Assembly: GCA_030691925.1 (NCBI GenBank)
Contig: JAUYDG010000067.1
Span: 1 to 9,808 of the forward strand
From: Nanobdellota archaeon
Lineage (GTDB): Archaea; Nanobdellota; Nanobdellia; SCGC-AAA011-G17; VGLX01
Length of the DNA stretch: 9,808 bases
Direction: 5' to 3'
Below the pieces are notes generated by a model. It saw only the letters and a program-made list of their open reading frames with translations, was not told the DNA's origin and did no database searches. Made by a program: the position numbers and the translations under genes. Positions 6,729 to 9,808 of this stretch are shown here, one piece after another; the stretch's first letter is position 1, and each line of letters starts with the position of its first letter.

Positions 6729-6753
6729 TTTACGATATCTGGATTGTTGATGC

Positions 6754-6761
6754 TTTTAAAG
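6754..6761 (-). promoter_or_regulatory. TATA box of the metallopeptidase gene (leaderless)
   Basis: On the minus strand, GAAACC followed by TTTAAAAG makes a BRE/TATA pair centred about 29 nt before the ATG at 6728. The whole 44-bp gap behind the upstream gene serves as this promoter. No Shine-Dalgarno sequence is present. Confidence 0.6.
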
Positions 6762-6772
6762 GTTTCTGCCCT

Positions 6773-8710
6773 TCAGTATTCTTTCTTCTCAGTGAATGGA
6801 GAAAGCACTTTATCTACGAGTTTTTTTGGGATGCTTCGCTGGTATTCCGGTGAGAGGAATTCTGAGTCCGGGTTCTTCTCTACCAGCTCTTGCTTTATCT
6901 GGTCTTTCAGCTCGTTCTTCCATTTGAAATAGTAGTGTAATCCTACAAAGTATACGCTTAATGAGACGACACCGCCTAATACTAGCGTAGGTATGCTGTC
7001 ATAAGTTATCGGGATGTTCCACGCGTCGAACCATGTCGGGACTTTGTAAATTGTTTTTGCTCCTTCTTGGACGACTTGTTCTATGCCTCCCGGTATTTTT
7101 TGTATTATCTTCTGGTATATTTCCGCAGCGTATTGTGGTTTTATCACCATGTTTGATATCGCTTGCATGCCAAACCCGCCTATCGTCCCTATAGCCCCTC
7201 CTTTGTATGAGCATTTCGTGAAGGTCGCGTCATGGTCCTGCCATACTTGTTCCTGGTTTACGTTGGTGTCCTGCATGACCTTCCTGTAGTATTCCAGGAA
7301 AATTGTGTTCCATGTCCTGAACTGGCCCGTGTTCTCTACAGATTCTGTTAAAGAGCTGAGCCCGTAATACGTCAGCACATATATCGGGTTGGCAGTGAAG
7401 AACAGCAGGCTGTATCCTGCGACGTAATTGATCACTTCTAAGCCGGTGCATAGCGTGTTCACTTCTGTTGTCTTGTGTATAACTTCGTAGTCTTCATCGA
7501 CTGTGTTTTTTCTTATGGAGCTCTTTACCGTTTGTTCCAGAAGCGCGGTTATGTCCTCAAGCTTCATCTTCCTTTTGTCTTCCCCTGTGACGAGTTTGGC
7601 GTAGTCTTCTTTTAAGAATTTTTCAAGTGACGGCTTCATGGTGTCGACTAAGAGTTGCTTGTTCTCGAAGGATTCGAACAGTTTTCTTCCGAGCTCTTGG
7701 ATGTACTCTTTGTCTATTTCTTTAAGTTTTCCTGTGACATTTTCCAGTTCTTTTAGCTGTTTGTCTTCTAGTGTGTCATAGTCTATTGGCACCATGCCTT
7801 TGATTATTTTGACTTTTTCTTTTTTTGATTTCGCATTTTTTATTGCGACGTAGATGTCAAATTTTTTGTTGAAATACCCTTCTTGCAGCCTTTCTGCAAA
7901 GCTTTTTTCCCTAAGCAAAGGGTCGCTTAGCTTGTTTTGCTCGAACAGTTCCAATACTATTTTTTCAAAGTATGCCCATGTGTTCAGTTCCTTGTTTGAG
8001 CCCATCAGTATTCCTTCTTTGTTGAACAGCTTGCTGGAAAGCGTGTTGGGTGTTTTGTTTGTTACTTTTTCAGCGTTATGCCTGGCCATCCATGTCTGGA
8101 CCGCTGTGCTTGTTGCATAAGCGCCTATCGAGTATACTAGTGTGAGCCAGAAATTGTCCTGTACGACCAGCCTTTTAGCAAGCTCTATGCCTACCGTTGC
8201 CCCGAAAAAAGTCATTCCTGCATATTTCAGCGCTTGGTATGTCATCAGGTGCTTCGCAGCAGGTATTTTTTCGTAAAGCTTTCTCATCGTGTCCAGGTTG
8301 TCGTTGTAGAACCAGGTTGAGAATCCGCCTTTGCTCTTGTGCTCTATCGTTGAGTCTAGGGTGTATTTCTTTTCTTTTGTTAAAGGATCAGCCTCTTCTT
8401 TGATATGCATGTCGAGTATCTTGTTTGGGTCATCGCATAGCGTTCCGCCTTGGCAGCGGACGTCCCATTTCTTATTTTTTAATAATTTGTGTTTTATGCG
8501 GATTGGGTAATCGCTTTTTTCCCCGTTGTCTTCTACATGCAGGGTTCCTGTTTGTTTTTTGTTCAGTAAATAGGATACGTCTAGGTATTTCCATCTTGAT
8601 TTTTTGAATTCAAACTTTGCTGTTGCTGCTTGTTTTATCTCCCCTTTTTGGATGAAGTGATTCAGGATGACGTCTTCTAGGTTTAAGTAGGACTGTTTTG
8701 ATTCGTTCAT
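6773..8710 (-). CDS. Unrecognised multi-spanning membrane protein, 645 aa
   Basis: I do not recognise this protein. There is no signal peptide. Residues 1-150 form a soluble, strand-rich domain with one close cysteine pair (Cys86 and Cys92 in CQGGTLC). Two membrane helices follow (about 161-181 and 187-207, the first glycine-rich, YAGMTFFGATVGIELA). Then comes a long, charged, helical soluble region (about 210-420, for example KQLKELENVTGKLKEIDKEYI) that may form coiled coil. A second membrane part has about three helices: 425-450, 503-523 (GGAIGTIGGFGMQAISNMVI) and 572-596. The C-terminal 50 residues are charged and end in SPFTEKKEY. The glycine-rich helices suggest tight helix packing. No catalytic motif or nucleotide-binding loop is visible. 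The ATG at 8710 follows a GGGGG ribosome binding site and a TATA box. The downstream metallopeptidase gene on the same strand is a possible partner, by position only. Confidence 0.8.
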   Translation of the reverse strand: MNESKQSYLNLEDVILNHFIQKGEIKQAATAKFEFKKSRWKYLDVSYLLNKKQTGTLHVEDNGEKSDYPIRIKHKLLKNKKWDVRCQGGTLCDDPNKILDMHIKEEADPLTKEKKYTLDSTIEHKSKGGFSTWFYNDNLDTMRKLYEKIPAAKHLMTYQALKYAGMTFFGATVGIELAKRLVVQDNFWLTLVYSIGAYATSTAVQTWMARHNAEKVTNKTPNTLSSKLFNKEGILMGSNKELNTWAYFEKIVLELFEQNKLSDPLLREKSFAERLQEGYFNKKFDIYVAIKNAKSKKEKVKIIKGMVPIDYDTLEDKQLKELENVTGKLKEIDKEYIQELGRKLFESFENKQLLVDTMKPSLEKFLKEDYAKLVTGEDKRKMKLEDITALLEQTVKSSIRKNTVDEDYEVIHKTTEVNTLCTGLEVINYVAGYSLLFFTANPIYVLTYYGLSSLTESVENTGQFRTWNTIFLEYYRKVMQDTNVNQEQVWQDHDATFTKCSYKGGAIGTIGGFGMQAISNMVIKPQYAAEIYQKIIQKIPGGIEQVVQEGAKTIYKVPTWFDAWNIPITYDSIPTLVLGGVVSLSVYFVGLHYYFKWKNELKDQIKQELVEKNPDSEFLSPEYQRSIPKKLVDKVLSPFTEKKEY

Positions 8711-8718
8711 TATGAATA

Positions 8719-8723
8719 CCCCC
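8719..8723 (-). promoter_or_regulatory. Shine-Dalgarno-like GGGGG of the 645-aa gene
   Basis: On the minus strand AAGGGGGTATTCATA precedes the ATG. GGGGGT differs by one base from the consensus GGAGGT and lies 8 nt from the start. It fits a leader of about 15 nt from the TATA box at 8748-8755. Confidence 0.55.
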
Positions 8724-8747
8724 TTGAGTTTATTCTTCTTTTTGAAG

Positions 8748-8755
8748 TATTTAAA
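8748..8755 (-). promoter_or_regulatory. BRE/TATA promoter of the 645-aa gene
   Basis: On the minus strand GAAAGG followed by TTTAAATA is a good BRE/TATA pair, centred about 41 nt before the start codon at 8710. Transcription should start near 8725. It lies in the 59-bp gap behind the alkyltransferase-like gene, so the 645-aa gene need not depend on read-through. Confidence 0.65.
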
Positions 8756-8769
8756 CCTTTCTTTCTTTA

Positions 8770-9084
8770 CTACTTTAAAGATACAACATCTATTTTGTAT
8801 AAATATTTTTTAAGGTTTATTACTCTGCCATTTTTAATTTCTATGCCCTCTTTGCTTAGAAGCCTCGCTTTTTCCTTAAGCCCTCTGGCAAAGCCTGTTA
8901 ATCTTCCATCATGTCCCACAATCCTGTGGCAGGGAATTTCTGGCCAATGTTTGTTTTTGTTTAAAGCATTACCAACCGCCCTATAAGCCTTACATCCTAA
9001 CGCTTCAGCAACCATTTTGTAAGTCGAAACTTTACCGTTCGGGATTTTTTTTGTTATTTCATAGACTTTTTCTGCGAATTTCAT
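8770..9084 (-). CDS. MGMT/Ogt-family alkyltransferase domain protein with intact PCHR site, 104 aa
   Basis: Single-domain member of the O6-alkylguanine-DNA alkyltransferase family (C-terminal DNA-binding domain). Family members flip a damaged base out of DNA and, when the active cysteine is present, take its alkyl group in a one-way suicide reaction. Seen here: IPNGKVSTYKMVAEALG (14-30), including Tyr22 of the helix-turn-helix, YRAVGNALNKN (34-44) with Arg35 as the arginine finger that replaces the flipped base, and IPCHRIVGHDGRLTGFARGL (50-69) with Cys52 as acceptor. The N-terminal domain of full-length MGMT (total 160-200 aa) is missing. Alkyltransferase-like proteins have the same size but carry Trp or Ala in place of Cys, so this one may still transfer alkyl groups. 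The C-terminal tail (85-104) is basic. A TATA box at 9110-9118 gives a leaderless message. Lysine codons are mostly AAA, unlike pheST. Confidence 0.93.
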   Translation of the reverse strand: MKFAEKVYEITKKIPNGKVSTYKMVAEALGCKAYRAVGNALNKNKHWPEIPCHRIVGHDGRLTGFARGLKEKARLLSKEGIEIKNGRVINLKKYLYKIDVVSLK

Positions 9085-9109
9085 GGTTAAGCCTTCTAAA
9101 TTAAATGTG

Positions 9110-9118
9110 TTTAAATAT
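9110..9118 (-). promoter_or_regulatory. TATA box of the alkyltransferase-like gene (leaderless)
   Basis: ATATTTAAA on the minus strand is centred about 30 nt before the ATG at 9084. No Shine-Dalgarno sequence precedes the start. Confidence 0.55.
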
Positions 9119-9132
9119 GTTTTTATTGCATT

Positions 9133-9144
9133 AAAACGCGTTTT
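9133..9144. promoter_or_regulatory. Perfect 12-bp palindrome between divergent genes, possible operator
   Basis: AAAACGCGTTTT reads the same on both strands. It stands alone in an AT-rich intergenic stretch, about 15 bp upstream of the alkyltransferase TATA box and about 20 bp upstream of the best TATA candidate for trkH. That position suits a regulator acting on both genes. No regulator is identified. Confidence 0.4.
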
Positions 9145-9163
9145 TTGGAGGGGTATTCAGAAG

Positions 9164-9172
9164 TATTAATAA
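9164..9172 (+). promoter_or_regulatory. Possible TATA box of trkH
   Basis: TATTAATAA would place transcription start near 9193 and give a leader of about 40 nt carrying the GGGAGGT site. The AT-rich surroundings offer other choices, such as CTTAAAAG at 9210-9217, but that lies too close to the start codon. Confidence 0.3.
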
Positions 9173-9220
9173 ACCTGCAAAATTTGGGTAAACCAGTAAT
9201 AAGGCTGTACTTAAAAGGAA

Positions 9221-9227
9221 GGGAGGT
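9221..9227 (+). promoter_or_regulatory. Shine-Dalgarno site of trkH
   Basis: GGGAGGT lies 5 nt before the ATG at 9233 and fixes this start. A stop codon in the same frame (9212-9214) rules out an earlier one. Confidence 0.8.
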
Positions 9228-9232
9228 CTTTG

Positions 9233-9808
9233 ATGTTCCATATCAACAGGGATGATTTGCTTACGGTCATACATATAGTGTCAAATATGCTGAGGATGTA
9301 TGGGCTGACGCTTGTTATCCCTTTAATCGTTTCGCTCATTTATAGTGAAACTCTTTATGCTCTTGTTTTTTTCCTTATGGCTGTGATATTTACAGCGTCT
9401 TTTTGGGCTATCCAGAGCCTTGTGCCTGCGAAGGTTTGTGATACTAAGCACGCTGTACTCTCGCTTGCTGTTATCTGGATCATGATAGCCCTTGTGTCGG
9501 TAATACCTTTTATTGTTTATGGCATGCCTTTTGTTGATGCGTTTTTTGAATCTACTTCAGGCTGGTCTGGTACAGGCCTTACAATGATACAGGACCCAAG
9601 TATTTTGCCTCGTTCTATAAATTTTTTCCGTGGCTTCATACAATGGGTCGGGGGCTTTGGGATGGTAATATTGGTTCTTCTGCTTTATGAGAAGCCTAAG
9701 ACGGCCTATGCGCTTTTCCTTGCAGAAGGGAGGTTTGAGGATTTCTGTTTAGACTTTGTTAAGATTGCAAGAATAGTGGTGGGGATTTACGTTTCTTATA
9801 CTATCTTG
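9233..9808 (+). CDS. trkH: TrkH/KtrB-family potassium transporter, N-terminal part (cut by right edge)
   Basis: Membrane subunit of a Trk/Ktr-type K+ uptake system. The frame starts at an ATG with a strong Shine-Dalgarno site and stays open for 192 codons to the window end; full proteins are about 450-500 aa. Membrane helices lie at about 22-37, 41-62 and 76-97. The first pore loop is VDAFFESTSGWSGTGLTM (101-118), the place of the first selectivity-filter segment, with Gly115 as the filter glycine. LPRSINFFRGFIQWVGGFGM (125-144) follows, matching the family's conserved R-x-FxQWxGGxGxxV, and then a helix (142-152). Where many relatives have SGFTTTG, this one has SGWSGTG. TrkH works with a cytoplasmic NAD/ATP-binding TrkA subunit, which is not in view and may lie downstream. 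The gene is divergent from the alkyltransferase-like gene. Confidence 0.93.
   Translation, partial: MFHINRDDLLTVIHIVSNMLRMYGLTLVIPLIVSLIYSETLYALVFFLMAVIFTASFWAIQSLVPAKVCDTKHAVLSLAVIWIMIALVSVIPFIVYGMPFVDAFFESTSGWSGTGLTMIQDPSILPRSINFFRGFIQWVGGFGMVILVLLLYEKPKTAYALFLAEGRFEDFCLDFVKIARIVVGIYVSYTIL

Noticed and set aside
814..8778. TTTACTACTTTAA occurs at 814-826 and again at 8766-8778, both near gene ends.
   Set aside because: One shared 13-mer is expected about once by chance in an AT-rich window of this size, and the second copy overlaps the coding end of the alkyltransferase-like gene.
8713..9159. GGGGTATTCA appears before the 645-aa gene (minus strand, 8713-8722) and at 9150-9159 (plus strand) after GGAGGGG, like a second ribosome binding site.
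   Set aside because: No start codon or open frame follows the plus-strand copy (a stop comes within a few codons), and a shared 10-mer is not significant.
1..9808. Search by eye for tRNA genes, CRISPR repeats, terminal inverted repeats and insertion sequences.
   Set aside because: No cloverleaf-like sequence with a GGTTCGAATCC-type arm, no regularly spaced repeats and no transposase motif were seen. A tRNAscan and CRISPR search would settle it.

Overview
The window looks like a piece of an archaeal chromosome. PheS and PheT are of the archaeal/eukaryotic type, there is a TrmB-family regulator, and the promoters are TATA-type (BRE + TTTATATA). Several start codons lie 27-30 nt from the centre of a TATA box, which implies leaderless transcripts. 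The mix of core genes with several unrecognised small or membrane proteins would fit a DPANN-type lineage (Woesearchaeota-like), but that placement is an inference from general impression only.

Left part (1-1800). The C-terminal part of an ABC-2-type membrane permease runs in from the left edge. It is followed by a promoter with an unusual dyad, then a TrmB-like transcription regulator (920-1717). Behind the regulator lies a long imperfect hairpin with a GTAA tetraloop and a T tail (1749-1794).

Middle (1803-5855). Two unrecognised small soluble proteins (179 and 78 aa) are followed by the pheS-pheT operon. The two pheST genes are 1 nt apart and encode both subunits of phenylalanyl-tRNA synthetase. 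pheT ends directly against the stop codon of a convergent gene.

Right part, minus strand (5856-9084). Read in the direction of transcription there are three genes, each with its own TATA box: a 104-aa alkylguanine-DNA-alkyltransferase-like protein with an intact PCHR site; a 645-aa multi-spanning membrane protein with no family I recognise; and a 290-aa membrane-anchored protein with an HEIGHH zinc-metallopeptidase motif. The last two are the best candidates here for something undescribed: a possible membrane protease with a large membrane partner.

Right edge (9233-9808, plus strand). The N-terminal third of a TrkH-type K+ transporter is divergent from the alkyltransferase gene. A perfect 12-bp palindrome lies between them. 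I saw no tRNA or rRNA genes, CRISPR arrays, insertion sequences or origin.
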